DNA of 64,000 nt. It comes from Bacteroidales bacterium. Its GTDB lineage: Bacteria; Bacteroidota; Bacteroidia; Bacteroidales; UBA932. The position numbers and the translations under genes were made by a program. Position 1 is the first letter of the stretch, and each line of letters begins with the position of its first letter. The DNA lies in contig JAFLUX010000001.1 in NCBI GenBank assembly GCA_022508605.1, positions 1 through 64,000 on the forward strand. The letters are read 5' to 3'. Of this stretch, positions 16,691-26,211 are shown one piece after another. Under the pieces are notes generated by a model that saw only the letters and a list, made by a program, of their open reading frames with translations, was not told the DNA's origin and did not search any database.

Positions 16691-19057
16691 TCAGGCCTTC
16701 CTTTCAGGCCTCATCTTGGCATATTTGAGCAACAGGAGCTTTTCTCCGTATTCATCGAAGCGCACCCTTGCCTTGAGTTCCGGCACGACGCCGCTTATTT
16801 CCAATATCAGACCCGGGCCGAACCTGTTGTGCTCTATGCGCTGGCCCGAATGGAAATCGGTCATCGGAGAAGGGACGAAATCAGGGTCTGCGGGAGGCAG
16901 GACACGCTGCGGCCCCGCGGCAGGAGCGGGCGATGCGGCGCGGACCGGTCTTGCGGAATCGGTGTGCCGGCCCTCCCCTCCGAAACGCCCGGTGAACCGT
17001 CCGGAGCCGAAGGCCCCCTGTTGGCTGGTCCTTTGTGTCGTCCCGATATCATCCTGTTCCAGCGGCCTGTCGAGATACCTGGCATCTATTTCCTTTATAA
17101 AGCGCGAAGGGGCGTTGGATTCATGGCGGCCATGGCGCATGCGGGTGCCGGCAAAAGAGAGCGCCACGGCCCGCTTGGCCCTTGTCACAGCCACATAGAA
17201 CAAACGCCTTTCTTCCTCTATGTCTTTCAGGCTCAGAATCATGGACTGGCTCGGAAACAGGTTTTCCTCCATTCCCGCCACGAACACATACGGAAATTCA
17301 AGGCCCTTTGCAGAGTGCACCGTCATGAGAGCCACTTTGTTGCCCGCATCTTCCTCGTCGGCGACATCCACGTTGCTCAGGAGCGACACGTTCTCCAGAA
17401 AATCGTCGAGCGTATATACGGCCCCCTCAGCATCCTCGGCACCCTCGGCCTCCTCCCTGCGGTCTTCGACGAACGAGGCCACGGAGTTCACGAGTTCCTC
17501 GACATTGGCAAGACGGGCCTGCCCCTCGACAGAATTGTCGCCCTTGTAGAACGCATGCAGGCCGCTGTCGTCCGCTATCCTTTTTGCAAGCTCGAAGGCA
17601 TCGGTCACAGCGACCGCCTGCGAAAGCCTGTCTATCATCCCGCAGAAAGCCCTCAGCTTCTGTATCGCCGCGCTGCGAAGTCCATAGGTCTCCAGGCCGT
17701 CGGAGAAAGCAGCCCTGAACAGAGTGGTGCCGGCGGCCCGTGCCGCGGCCTCAAGGGCTCTTAGCGTGGTATCTCCTATCGCCCTTGCAGGCTTGTTCAC
17801 CACACGTTTGAAAGATTCGTCATCGTGCGGATTCACCACGAGCTTGAAGTAGGCCATCATGTCCTTCACCTCCGCCCGTTCGAAGAAAGAGTTGCCGGAA
17901 TACACCATGTACGGGATATTGCGGCGCCGGAGCTGTTCTTCAAGGGCCCTGGACTGCGAATTGGTGCGGTACAGTATGGCGAAGTCCTCGTAGCGAGCGC
18001 TGTCGCGTCGTATGCGGGACTGGATGCCGGACACTATCTCCATAGCCTCGTCCTGCTCGGTCGAAGCGCTTATGAGCCTGATTTTTTCGCCCTCCTCACC
18101 TTCCGCATAGCACTTCTTGGGTATCCTGCCGGTATTGTGTTCTATCACGGAATTGGCCGCGTCCACTATCGTGCGGGTGCTGCGGTAATTGCGCTCCAGC
18201 CGGAAAACCTTGCATTCGGGATAGTCCTTGCGGAAATTCAGTATGTTCTGTATCTGCGCCCCTCTGAAGGCATATATGGACTGCGAATCGTCGCCCACCA
18301 CGCAGATATTGCGGCGCAGGCCGGACAGCTTGCGTATAATCAGGTACTGGGAATAGTTGGTGTCCTGGTATTCATCCACGAGGATGTGTGAAAAGCGCGA
18401 AGATATGTCTTCGAGAGCCTGTTTGTCGTCCCGCAGGAGTATGTTCATATTGAGCAGGATATCGTCGAAGTCCATCACCCCGGACTGCTTCATGCGCTTC
18501 TGATACAGGTCATAGACCTCCACGAGCCGAGGTTTTTTCGCATGGGCGTCGGCTATCTGCGCATTGCGGTCGTTCCTGTAGGCCGAGACCGTCACAAGAT
18601 TGTTCTTTGCGCTCGAAATGCGCGACAGCACGTCCCGCGGCTTGTACACCGAGTCGTCGAGCTGCAGTTCGCGTATCGCGGCCTTCACGGCGGAAACCGA
18701 ATCGCCCTGGTCGTATATCGTAAAGTTTGCCGGATATCCTATGCTCGAGGCGTAATCCCTCAGGAAACGTATGAACACCGAGTGGAATGTCCCCATCACG
18801 AGGCGCCGCGCCTTGTATTCTCCCACCATGAGGGCTATGCGCTCTTTCATCTCCCCCGCCGCCTTCTTGGTGAAGGTCAGGGCGAGAATGCCGGAGGGCT
18901 CCGCACCGGAGGCAAGCAGGTTCGCTATACGGCTCGTAAGAACCCGAGTCTTGCCGGATCCTGCTCCGGCCACTATCAGCACGGGACCATCCAGACACTC
19001 GACCGCTTTCCTTTGTTCATCATTCAATCCCCCGAAAATAGCACTCACATTCTCCAT
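16691..19057 (-). CDS. pcrA: UvrD/PcrA-type 3'-5' DNA helicase
   Basis: This is a 788-residue superfamily 1 helicase. Motifs appear in order: GLNDEQRKAV (Q motif), VAGAGSGKTRVLTSRI (Walker A), ILVDEYQDTNYSQY (Walker B), GDDSQSIYAFRGA (III), ERNYRSTRTIVDAAN (IV), LMTVHSAKGLEFPYVF (V) and VAVTRAKRAVALSF (VI). A low-complexity linker and a C-terminal region ending LLLKYAKMRPERKA match the PcrA-type tail. Start 19057 is chosen because the protein then begins MENVSAIFGGLNDEQ. It is the first gene of the minus-strand directon, divergent from nqrA. A TATTTTTG box ends six bases before the ATG. Confidence 0.95.
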   Translation of the reverse strand: MENVSAIFGGLNDEQRKAVECLDGPVLIVAGAGSGKTRVLTSRIANLLASGAEPSGILALTFTKKAAGEMKERIALMVGEYKARRLVMGTFHSVFIRFLRDYASSIGYPANFTIYDQGDSVSAVKAAIRELQLDDSVYKPRDVLSRISSAKNNLVTVSAYRNDRNAQIADAHAKKPRLVEVYDLYQKRMKQSGVMDFDDILLNMNILLRDDKQALEDISSRFSHILVDEYQDTNYSQYLIIRKLSGLRRNICVVGDDSQSIYAFRGAQIQNILNFRKDYPECKVFRLERNYRSTRTIVDAANSVIEHNTGRIPKKCYAEGEEGEKIRLISASTEQDEAMEIVSGIQSRIRRDSARYEDFAILYRTNSQSRALEEQLRRRNIPYMVYSGNSFFERAEVKDMMAYFKLVVNPHDDESFKRVVNKPARAIGDTTLRALEAAARAAGTTLFRAAFSDGLETYGLRSAAIQKLRAFCGMIDRLSQAVAVTDAFELAKRIADDSGLHAFYKGDNSVEGQARLANVEELVNSVASFVEDRREEAEGAEDAEGAVYTLDDFLENVSLLSNVDVADEEDAGNKVALMTVHSAKGLEFPYVFVAGMEENLFPSQSMILSLKDIEEERRLFYVAVTRAKRAVALSFAGTRMRHGRHESNAPSRFIKEIDARYLDRPLEQDDIGTTQRTSQQGAFGSGRFTGRFGGEGRHTDSARPVRAASPAPAAGPQRVLPPADPDFVPSPMTDFHSGQRIEHNRFGPGLILEISGVVPELKARVRFDEYGEKLLLLKYAKMRPERKA

Positions 19058-19063
19058 AATGGC

Positions 19064-19071
19064 CAAAAATA
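19064..19071 (-). promoter_or_regulatory. Candidate -7 box of the pcrA directon
   Basis: TATTTTTG on the minus strand fits TAnnTTTG exactly. It lies six bases before the ATG at 19057, so transcription could begin at the start codon. No TTTG -33 element sits at the expected distance, so the call is weak. Confidence 0.35.
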
Positions 19072-19084
19072 CAAAAAAAAGTGG

Positions 19085-19092
19085 TATCTTCG
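19085..19092 (+). promoter_or_regulatory. Candidate -7 box of the nqr operon
   Basis: TATCTTCG matches TAnnTTTG at all but one position and stands 37 bp before the nqrA ATG. No -33 element is clear. Confidence 0.35.
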
Positions 19093-19129
19093 CATCGCCT
19101 TTTTGCAAATACTCATAATTGTATATAAA

Positions 19130-20482
19130 ATGTCAAAAAACATCGTTTTGAAAAGGGGTCTGGACATACCGGTAAGCGGATGTGCGGAACTTCGTGTCGA
19201 CAAACCGATGAGCCCCGACCTGGTAGCGGTACGCCCCGGCGACGTCAGGGGACTGCTTCCCAGGCTGCTGGTGAAGGAAGGTGACCGCGTGCTCTGCGGC
19301 TCCCCGGTCATTGCCGACAAGAAAAACCCCGACATTCTCCTGACGGCCCCGGTGAGCGGCACGGTCAAGGAGATTGTGAGAGGTGAGAAACGGAAACTTC
19401 TCGCGGTGCTCATCGAAGCCGACGGCAAATGCGAACATGTCGACTTCGGCACCATGAATCCCGCAGGAATGTCTGCCGGCGAAATCAAGACAGCCATGCT
19501 GAGAAGCGGCCTGTGGCCGGTGCTCATACAGCGCCCCTACGGAATCGTCGCCGACCCGGAAGCAAGCCCCAAGGGCATCTTCGTCTCGGCTTTCCACAGC
19601 GCCCCGCTCGCGGCAGACCTTGAATTTACGCTCGGAGGAGAGGTCGAAGCCATACAGAAAGGCGTCGACGCCCTTGCCAGAATCGCCCCGGTGCATGTCA
19701 GCATAGACGGGGCCTTGCAGTCTTCGGCATTCGAGAAACTCAAAGGATGTCAGATACACAGGTTCTCAGGCAAGCATCCTGCCGGAAACGTGGGAGTGCA
19801 AATCAGCCATATCAGCCCCATATTCAAGGGCGACACCGTATGGACGGTCAGCCTGAACGGTCTTGCCGCCATAGGCCGCCTCTTCAGCTGCGGACGCTAC
19901 GACGTAAGCCGCAAGGTGGCGGTCACCGGTCCGGCAGCCTCGAATCCTTCATACGTGGAGGCCCTGCCCGGCACTCCGGTCAGGTGTTTTTCCGCCCATT
20001 TCCGTGCTGACGACGGGCAGCTGCGCATCGTCAGCGGAGACCTGCTGAGCGGCACCTGCGTCGGACAGGACGGATATCTCGGATGGCACGACGACCAGAT
20101 TTCGGTCATACGCGAGGGCACCGAAAAAGAACTTCTCGGATGGATGCGTCCTTTCAGAATCAAGCAGTTCAGCAACGACCGCAGCTACTTCAGCTGGCTC
20201 ATGCCCGGACGCAGGTACGACATGGACACCAACCTGCACGGAGGTCCCAGGCCGTTCCTGATGAACGACAACTACTACGCGAAGGTCCTCCCCATGGACA
20301 TCTACCCCGTGTACCTCGCCAAGGCCTGCCTTGCAGGAGACATAGAGAAGATGGAGCAGTTCGGCATCTACGAAGTGCTTCCCGAGGATCTTGCCCTCTG
20401 CGAATTTACCGACCCGAGCAAAAACTACATTCAGGACATAATCGCAAAAGGCATAGACCTTATGCTTAAAGAAATGGCTTAA
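19130..20482 (+). CDS. nqrA: Na+-translocating NADH:quinone reductase subunit A
   Basis: This 450-residue protein is the peripheral NqrA subunit of the six-subunit respiratory Na+ pump. It starts MSKNIVLKRGLDIPVSG, the usual beginning of NqrA; the frame stays open far upstream, but that part overlaps pcrA on the other strand and is not coding. RnfC-like barrel-sandwich segments (KNPDILLTAPVSGTVKEIV) are in the N-terminal half. It is the first gene of nqrABCDEF and is followed by nqrB after 5 bp. Confidence 0.96.
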   Translation: MSKNIVLKRGLDIPVSGCAELRVDKPMSPDLVAVRPGDVRGLLPRLLVKEGDRVLCGSPVIADKKNPDILLTAPVSGTVKEIVRGEKRKLLAVLIEADGKCEHVDFGTMNPAGMSAGEIKTAMLRSGLWPVLIQRPYGIVADPEASPKGIFVSAFHSAPLAADLEFTLGGEVEAIQKGVDALARIAPVHVSIDGALQSSAFEKLKGCQIHRFSGKHPAGNVGVQISHISPIFKGDTVWTVSLNGLAAIGRLFSCGRYDVSRKVAVTGPAASNPSYVEALPGTPVRCFSAHFRADDGQLRIVSGDLLSGTCVGQDGYLGWHDDQISVIREGTEKELLGWMRPFRIKQFSNDRSYFSWLMPGRRYDMDTNLHGGPRPFLMNDNYYAKVLPMDIYPVYLAKACLAGDIEKMEQFGIYEVLPEDLALCEFTDPSKNYIQDIIAKGIDLMLKEMA

Positions 20483-20487
20483 AAGAT

Positions 20488-21606
20488 ATGAACAAGATTT
20501 TTGAAAAAGGCGGAAAACTTTACTGGCTCCACAGCACCGTCGATGCTTTTGAGACATTCCTTCACGTTCCCGGAACCGTCACTCTCAAGGGCTCGCACGT
20601 GCGCGACGCCATAGATTTGAAACGTCTCCTCATCCTCGTGGTGATAGCCGCGGTCCCGGCGGCCGTATTCGGCATGTGGAATGTCGGCTACCAGCACGGT
20701 CTCGCGATGGGACAGAGCGGACTGCATATTCTGGAGTACTTCTGGTTCGGCTTCCTGAAAGTCCTCCCCCTCTTCCTCGTATCCTACATAGTGGGACTCG
20801 GGATAGAATTCGCCTCCAGCCAGATACGCGGCGAGGAAGTGAGCGAGGGTTATCTCGTCAGCGGCTTTTTCATTCCGCTGATAGTACCCGTGGACATCCC
20901 CCTGTGGATGCTCGCCGTCGCCGTGGCATTCGCCGTGATTTTCGGCAAGGAAGTATTCGGCGGCACGGGAATGAACATCTGGAACCCGGCGCTCCTGACA
21001 CGTGCATTCCTGTTCTTCTCATACCCTAACTACATGTCCGGCTCGGAATGCTGGATAGCCTTCAAGAAGGGCGAAAGCGCGGTGGCTGACGCCTTTACCG
21101 GAGCTACTCCCCTGGCTCTCGACGGAGCCCCCGCCCAATACGGGACAGGCTTCTGGGACCTCTTCATAGGAACGGTGCCCGGCTCGGTCGGCGAGACTTC
21201 CGTCATCGCCATACTGCTCGGCGCCTTCATCCTGATATGGACAGGCATAGCCAGCTGGAAAATCATGTGCGGCAGCGTCCTGGGCGCCCTGCTCGTCGGC
21301 TGGATAGGCGAAATCGCCGGAATCAGCGACATTCCCTGCTACATGCACCTGCTCTACGGCGGATTCGCATTCGGCACGGTCTTCATGGCGACGGACCCCG
21401 TCACCTCATGCCAAACGGAGACAGGCAAATGGATTTACGGCGTGCTCATAGGCATGCTCTGCATCACCGTGCGCCTGTTCAACCCCGGATATGCCGAAGG
21501 CATGATGCTCGCCATCCTGCTGCTCAACACCTTCGCGCCGGTCATAGACCATTGCGTTACGAGCATGCACATTTCCCGCAGACTCAAAAAATTCAAAACC
21601 GCATAG
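20488..21606 (+). CDS. nqrB: Na+-translocating NADH:quinone reductase subunit B
   Basis: This is a 372-residue integral membrane subunit with about ten hydrophobic helices. The covalent FMN site is visible as DAFTGATPLAL, the Thr being the attachment residue. It takes part in Na+ translocation and electron transfer to quinone. It lies 5 bp after nqrA and 2 bp before nqrC. Confidence 0.96.
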   Translation: MNKIFEKGGKLYWLHSTVDAFETFLHVPGTVTLKGSHVRDAIDLKRLLILVVIAAVPAAVFGMWNVGYQHGLAMGQSGLHILEYFWFGFLKVLPLFLVSYIVGLGIEFASSQIRGEEVSEGYLVSGFFIPLIVPVDIPLWMLAVAVAFAVIFGKEVFGGTGMNIWNPALLTRAFLFFSYPNYMSGSECWIAFKKGESAVADAFTGATPLALDGAPAQYGTGFWDLFIGTVPGSVGETSVIAILLGAFILIWTGIASWKIMCGSVLGALLVGWIGEIAGISDIPCYMHLLYGGFAFGTVFMATDPVTSCQTETGKWIYGVLIGMLCITVRLFNPGYAEGMMLAILLLNTFAPVIDHCVTSMHISRRLKKFKTA

Positions 21607-21608
21607 CC

Positions 21609-22385
21609 ATGAATACGAACAGCAACGTTTACACGGTAGTGTACACTACGGTCATAGTCGTGATCGTGGCGGCGGTGCTCGCATTCGTCGCCTCGAATCT
21701 CGGTCCCGCCCAGGATGCCAATGCCAAGGCGGAAACCCTGCGCCAGATGATGAGTGCCGCCAGGATAAGGCCCACTGAGGAGCTTTACAAGGCGAAAAAC
21801 GCCGACATCCTCCGTATCTATTCGGAAAATATCGAAGATGCCATCACCATAGGACTCGACGGCAGGCAGAACGGCACGCTGTCGGTTTCCGAGGGCAACA
21901 TAGAGCTTGTGGACAGGCTCAAGCCCCAGAACAAGGGCATAAAGGACGGCGGCGACGTCACCCTGCCTGTCTACCGTTTCAAGGGAGGCATCAGCGTCAT
22001 CCCCGTCTACGGCGCGGGGCTTTGGGGCCCCATCTGGGGGTACATAGCTTTCGGCCCCGACTGCAAGACCATAGAAGGCGCCTACTTCGACCATGAATCC
22101 GAGACTCCCGGTCTCGGCGCAAAGATAAAGGACGAACCCTGGTTCCGCGAGAAGTTCTCCGGCAAGCAGGTGGACTTCACGTCCGCGCCCTATTTCAATC
22201 TGTCCAAGAACGCCGAAGCCGGCGGCAGTGCCGATGCGGTGGACGCGATTACAGGCGCAACCATGACCTCGAAAGGTCTTGACGACGCACTCAACGTATG
22301 GCTGGGAGCCTACGCGAACTACATGAATTCTGCCGCCGCCGCTGCAGCGGAAGAAGAAACCACCAACAATGCAGAGGAGGAATAA
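21609..22385 (+). CDS. nqrC: Na+-translocating NADH:quinone reductase subunit C
   Basis: This protein has 258 residues. A single N-terminal membrane helix (VVYTTVIVVIVAAVLAFVA) is followed by a periplasmic FMN-binding domain. The covalent FMN motif DAITGATMTSKGLDDAL is intact. The C-terminus is Ala/Glu-rich. The start at 21609 follows the nqrB stop by 2 bp; upstream extension of the frame runs through nqrB and is not coding. Confidence 0.96.
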   Translation: MNTNSNVYTVVYTTVIVVIVAAVLAFVASNLGPAQDANAKAETLRQMMSAARIRPTEELYKAKNADILRIYSENIEDAITIGLDGRQNGTLSVSEGNIELVDRLKPQNKGIKDGGDVTLPVYRFKGGISVIPVYGAGLWGPIWGYIAFGPDCKTIEGAYFDHESETPGLGAKIKDEPWFREKFSGKQVDFTSAPYFNLSKNAEAGGSADAVDAITGATMTSKGLDDALNVWLGAYANYMNSAAAAAAEEETTNNAEEE

Positions 22386-22387
22386 TC

Positions 22388-22999
22388 ATGGACAAGAAAC
22401 TTAAGGAAACCATACTCAATCCGATTCTGAAGGGCAACCCCATTACCGTCCTCGTCCTCGGCATCTGCTCGGCGCTTGCCGTCACGGTGCAGCTCAAAGG
22501 AGCTTTGGTAATGGCCCTTTCCGTGACGCTCGTCACAGGACTTTCGAGCCTCGTGTGCTCATTGCTCCGCAATACGATTCCTATGCGCGTGCGAATCATC
22601 GTGCAGCTGGTCGTGGTAGCGATGATGGTGATTCTGGTAGACCAGATTCTGAAGGCCGGCGAAGGCACTTACGCCATAGACAAGCAGCTTTCGGTCTATA
22701 TAGGACTTATCATCACCAACTGTATAGTCATGGGCCGCATCGAGGCTTTCGCCCTCGGCAACAAGCCGGGTCCGTCCCTGCTCGACGGCCTTGCGAACGG
22801 CGTCGGCTACGGACTCATCCTCATCATCGTGGCATTCTTCCGCGAACTCCTCGGCAGCGGCACGCTGCTCGGATTCCAGGTGCTTCCGAATGCGTACGTT
22901 CCCAACAACCTCGTAATCCTGCCTCCTTTCGCCCTCATCCTGCTCGGATGCATAATATGGGTGCAGAGGGCATTCGACAAGGATTTGCAAGAGAAATAA
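22388..22999 (+). CDS. nqrD: Na+-translocating NADH:quinone reductase subunit D
   Basis: This is a 203-residue membrane subunit with six helices. The two cysteines that, with NqrE, hold the intramembrane Fe-S centre are present in VLGICSALAV and IITNCIVMGR. It starts MDKKLKETILNP, 2 bp after nqrC. Confidence 0.96.
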   Translation: MDKKLKETILNPILKGNPITVLVLGICSALAVTVQLKGALVMALSVTLVTGLSSLVCSLLRNTIPMRVRIIVQLVVVAMMVILVDQILKAGEGTYAIDKQLSVYIGLIITNCIVMGRIEAFALGNKPGPSLLDGLANGVGYGLILIIVAFFRELLGSGTLLGFQVLPNAYVPNNLVILPPFALILLGCIIWVQRAFDKDLQEK

Positions 23000-23011
23000 A
23001 CCCCGAGCCTT

Positions 23012-23626
23012 ATGGAATATATCAGCTTATTCGTAAAGTCAATATTCGTTGACAACATGATCTTCGCATACTTCCTCGGTATGTGTTCATACCTTGCAGT
23101 ATCGAAGAATGTCAAGACAGCCAACGGCCTGGGCCTCGCGGTTATCTTCGTGCTCCTGTTCACGCTTCCCATAAACTGGGTGCTCAACACTTTCGTCCTT
23201 CAGCCCGGCGCCCTCAAGTGGCTCGGTCCGAATTTCGCGGACGTGGATTTGAGCTTCATCAGTTTCATAATCTTCATCGCCGTCATCGCGGCATTCGTGC
23301 AGATTGTCGAAATGGTGGTGGAAAAATTCCTGCCCTCCCTGTACTCATCACTCGGTATCTTCCTGCCGCTCATAGCGGTGAACTGCTCCATTCTCGGAGG
23401 TTCGCTGTTCATGCAGCAGAGAGACTTCACCTCCATCGGGGAATCCGCGGTATATGCTCTCGGTTCGGGCATTGGCTGGTATCTTGCCATCGTGGCCCTC
23501 GCCGCGATACGCGAGAAAATGGCCTACTGCAATGTGCCCAAGCCCCTCAAGGGCATAGGCATCACATTCATAACCGTGGGACTCATGGGTATGGCGTTCA
23601 TGATTTTTATGGGTATTCAACTGTAG
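23012..23626 (+). CDS. nqrE: Na+-translocating NADH:quinone reductase subunit E
   Basis: This is a 204-residue membrane subunit, inverted-topology paralogue of NqrD. The paired cysteines are in [12 protein letters not shown] and [14 protein letters not shown]. It lies 12 bp after nqrD and 6 bp before nqrF. Confidence 0.96.
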   Translation: MEYISLFVKSIFVDNMIFAYFLGMCSYLAVSKNVKTANGLGLAVIFVLLFTLPINWVLNTFVLQPGALKWLGPNFADVDLSFISFIIFIAVIAAFVQIVEMVVEKFLPSLYSSLGIFLPLIAVNCSILGGSLFMQQRDFTSIGESAVYALGSGIGWYLAIVALAAIREKMAYCNVPKPLKGIGITFITVGLMGMAFMIFMGIQL

Positions 23627-23632
23627 AAGATT

Positions 23633-24907
23633 ATGGGTCAGACAATTTTAGCATCTATAGTGGTCATAGTCATAGTGACTATGATTCTGGTGGCCCTTCT
23701 GCTGTTCGTGAAGGCCAGCATCACCCCGAAAGGGACTGTAAGGATAGACATAAACAACGGCAAGAAGCAGCTTGACGTCACCCCCGGCGGCAACCTTATG
23801 GCCACGCTTGCGGACGAGAAGATTTTCCTTCCCTCGGCATGCGGCGGCAAGGCCAACTGCGGCCAGTGCAAAGTGCAGGTCTTCGAGGGCGGCGGCGAGA
23901 TTCTTCCCACTGAGACAGGGTTCTTCAACCGCAGGCAGATTAAGGACGGCTGGCGTCTGGGATGCCAGGTGAAAGTCAAGGACAACCTTAAGATACAGGT
24001 TGCGGAAAGCGCCCTTTCGGTAAAGAAACTGGAGTGCGAAGTGATTTCCAACAAAAACGTGGCCACCTTCATCAAGGAGTTCACGGTAAAGCTGCCCGAA
24101 GGCGAACACCTCGAGTTCAAGAGCGGAGAGTACATCCAGATAGACATCCCCGCATACCACCTGTATTTCAAGGATATAGAAGTAGAGCCCGAGTACCGCT
24201 CAGACTGGGAGAAGTACGGATTTTTCAACCTGGAATCCGTCAACCCTGAGGCTACCATACGCGCCTACTCCATGGCTTCATATCCCGGCGAGAAGGGCAT
24301 CATCAAGCTGAACGTCCGCATAGCGACCCCTCCGTTCGACCGCAGCGTGCCGAAGGAACAGGGACCCAAGCTCCTGCCGGTGAATCCCGGTATAGCGTCT
24401 TCCTACGTGTTTACCCGCAAACCGGGCGACAAGGTGACGATAAGCGGCCCTTACGGAGAATTCCTACTGCCGGAGAACGACCCCGACGACATGGAATACA
24501 TATTCGTGGGAGGCGGTGCCGGCATGGCTCCTCTGCGCAGTCACATCATGCAGCTGTTCAAGACCCTCCGTACCGGACGGAAAGTGCGCTTCTTCTATGG
24601 TGCCCGCGCCCTTGTTGAAGCGTTCTACCTTGAAGACTTTGCTGAAATCGAAAGGGAGTTCCCCAACTTCAAGTTCCACCTTGCCCTCGACAGGCCCGAT
24701 CCGGCCGCTGATGCCGCAGGCGTGGAATATACGGCCGGCTTCGTTCACAACGTGATGTACGAGACCTACCTCAAGGATCACGAAGCTCCGGAGGACATCA
24801 AGTACTTCATGTGCGGCCCTCCCATGATGGTGGCGTCCGTGAACCAGCTCCTCGACTCACTCGGAGTCGCACCGGAGAACGTTCTGTACGACAATTTCGG
24901 AGGCTGA
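23633..24907 (+). CDS. nqrF: Na+-translocating NADH:quinone reductase subunit F
   Basis: This 424-residue protein is the NADH-oxidising entry subunit. An N-terminal membrane helix is followed by a plant-type [2Fe-2S] domain (SACGGKANCGQCKV and the fourth Cys in RLGCQV), an FAD domain with RAYSMASYP and an NADH domain with VGGGAGMAPLRSH. The end YDNFGG is typical. It is followed directly by a strong terminator, which closes the operon. Confidence 0.97.
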   Translation: MGQTILASIVVIVIVTMILVALLLFVKASITPKGTVRIDINNGKKQLDVTPGGNLMATLADEKIFLPSACGGKANCGQCKVQVFEGGGEILPTETGFFNRRQIKDGWRLGCQVKVKDNLKIQVAESALSVKKLECEVISNKNVATFIKEFTVKLPEGEHLEFKSGEYIQIDIPAYHLYFKDIEVEPEYRSDWEKYGFFNLESVNPEATIRAYSMASYPGEKGIIKLNVRIATPPFDRSVPKEQGPKLLPVNPGIASSYVFTRKPGDKVTISGPYGEFLLPENDPDDMEYIFVGGGAGMAPLRSHIMQLFKTLRTGRKVRFFYGARALVEAFYLEDFAEIEREFPNFKFHLALDRPDPAADAAGVEYTAGFVHNVMYETYLKDHEAPEDIKYFMCGPPMMVASVNQLLDSLGVAPENVLYDNFGG

Positions 24908-24929
24908 TCCCGGCCTGCGCACAAAAGAG

Positions 24930-24962
24930 AACGACCCCTGCCCTTTCCGCCGGGGTCGTTTT
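24930..24962 (+). terminator. Rho-independent terminator of the nqr operon
   Basis: AACGACCCC and GGGGTCGTT form a perfect 9-bp stem with a 13-nt loop, followed by TTTT. The hairpin lies 22 bp after the nqrF stop. Confidence 0.85.
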
Positions 24963-24990
24963 CGCATAATAGAATACCGGTCATTTTTCG

Positions 24991-24998
24991 TACCTTTG
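24991..24998 (+). promoter_or_regulatory. Candidate -7 box of the GT4 gene
   Basis: TACCTTTG matches TAnnTTTG exactly, 35 bp before the ATG at 25034. No clear TTTG lies at 19-21 bp upstream. Confidence 0.45.
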
Positions 24999-25033
24999 CC
25001 GGTGTCCGGCACTAACGGACAAAGAGCCCGCGC

Positions 25034-26107
25034 ATGAAAATCTGCTGCATCATCGCATCTCTCAGGCTCGGCGGCGCCGAAAGGCAGCTTGCCGGGCTTG
25101 CGGCCATGCTCAGGCGGGCAGGACACGATGTGGAGGTCATCACCTATAGGGACGGAGATTTCTACGCTTCCGTATTGCAGGATGCCGGAGTGGAGAATGT
25201 GAGAATCCCCACGGGCGGAGGCGATTTCATGATTGTGAAAAGGATTGCGGCGCATCTTCGGCAGACCGGCTGCGAATTGCTGATTTCGTTCCTTGCCGGC
25301 ACCAACGTCAAGGCCTGCATGGTCAAGCGGCGCTGTCCATCAGTCAGGCTCATCGTCTCCGAGCGCAATAACAACAGAGTGCTTCTCCCCCACGACATTT
25401 TCAGATTCTGCATGTACGGCAGGGCGGAAAAAACGGTCTGCAACAGCCACTCCCAGGAAGCGTTCATCCGCAAGCACTTCCCTCCCCTGCGCAGGCGCCT
25501 CTGCACTGTCACCAATTTCGCGGACACGGAGTATTTCAGTCCTGCGGACGGAGGAGGAAGCAATGGCGGCGAGGTCATAAGGATACTTGTCACCGCCCGT
25601 CTCGACAAGAGGAAGAATGCCCACGCTCTGATAAGGGCCGCGGCAGAATGCTCCTGCCCCAATCTTCGTTTCGACTGGTACGGTGCGGCGGAAGAAAGCC
25701 GCTACAGGCACGAATGCCTCGGGCTGATACACAAGTACGGACTTTCCGGCCGCTTCCTGATACATGATGCGGCCGCGGATGTGAGGGAGCTTTACAGAAC
25801 TGCGGATTTCTTCTGCCTGCCGAGCTTCTACGAAGGGACCCCGAACTCCCTTGCGGAAGCCCTTTCCTGCGGCTTGCCGGCAGCCGTATCCGACGTGTCC
25901 GACAATTCCTGCTATGTCGCGGACGGAGTCAACGGATTCCTTTTCAATCCAAGGGACATATCCTCGATATCCAGCGCACTGTGCAGGATTGCCGGAACGA
26001 CTGCGGCTCAAAGACAGCAATTCGGCAGAAAGAGCCGTGAAAACGCTGAAAAGAGCTTTGAAAAAAATATTTTTCTGAGCAAGTGGCTGAATATTATAGA
26101 ACGGTGA
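25034..26107 (+). CDS. Glycosyltransferase family 4 protein
   Basis: This protein has 357 residues with the GT-B fold. The N-terminal Rossmann domain contains SLRLGGAERQLAGLA. The C-terminal domain has ILVTARLDKRKNAHALIRAA and the nucleotide-sugar motif PSFYEGTPNSLAEALSCGLP (the two Glu of the E-x7-E type). It transfers a sugar from an activated donor to a glycan or lipid-linked acceptor at the cytoplasmic face; donor and acceptor are unknown. It stands as a single transcription unit between two terminators. Confidence 0.93.
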   Translation: MKICCIIASLRLGGAERQLAGLAAMLRRAGHDVEVITYRDGDFYASVLQDAGVENVRIPTGGGDFMIVKRIAAHLRQTGCELLISFLAGTNVKACMVKRRCPSVRLIVSERNNNRVLLPHDIFRFCMYGRAEKTVCNSHSQEAFIRKHFPPLRRRLCTVTNFADTEYFSPADGGGSNGGEVIRILVTARLDKRKNAHALIRAAAECSCPNLRFDWYGAAEESRYRHECLGLIHKYGLSGRFLIHDAAADVRELYRTADFFCLPSFYEGTPNSLAEALSCGLPAAVSDVSDNSCYVADGVNGFLFNPRDISSISSALCRIAGTTAAQRQQFGRKSRENAEKSFEKNIFLSKWLNIIER

Positions 26108-26133
26108 AAACACGCCGCCGGTCCCAGTTTCTT

Positions 26134-26167
26134 AAAAAAATCGCAAAAAACGATTTACGATTTTTTT
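26134..26167. terminator. AT-rich hairpin after the GT4 gene
   Basis: AAAAAAATCG and CGATTTTTTT form a perfect 10-bp inverted repeat with a 14-nt loop. The T-tract makes it a terminator for the plus strand; symmetry would allow it to work on both. Confidence 0.65.
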
Positions 26168-26196
26168 GATTCCATCGGCTTTCAAAATGCTGCGCG

Positions 26197-26204
26197 TAGC
26201 TTTG
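26197..26204 (+). promoter_or_regulatory. Candidate -7 box of the FimB-like gene
   Basis: TAGCTTTG fits TAnnTTTG and ends 7 bp before the ATG at 26212, again implying a very short leader. There is no TTTG at the standard -33 spacing. Confidence 0.35.
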
Positions 26205-26211
26205 CAGCGCT

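Noticed and set aside
18542-19129. Upstream extension of nqrA
   Set aside because: The frame is open, but it overlaps pcrA on the other strand and the canonical NqrA N-terminus begins at 19130.
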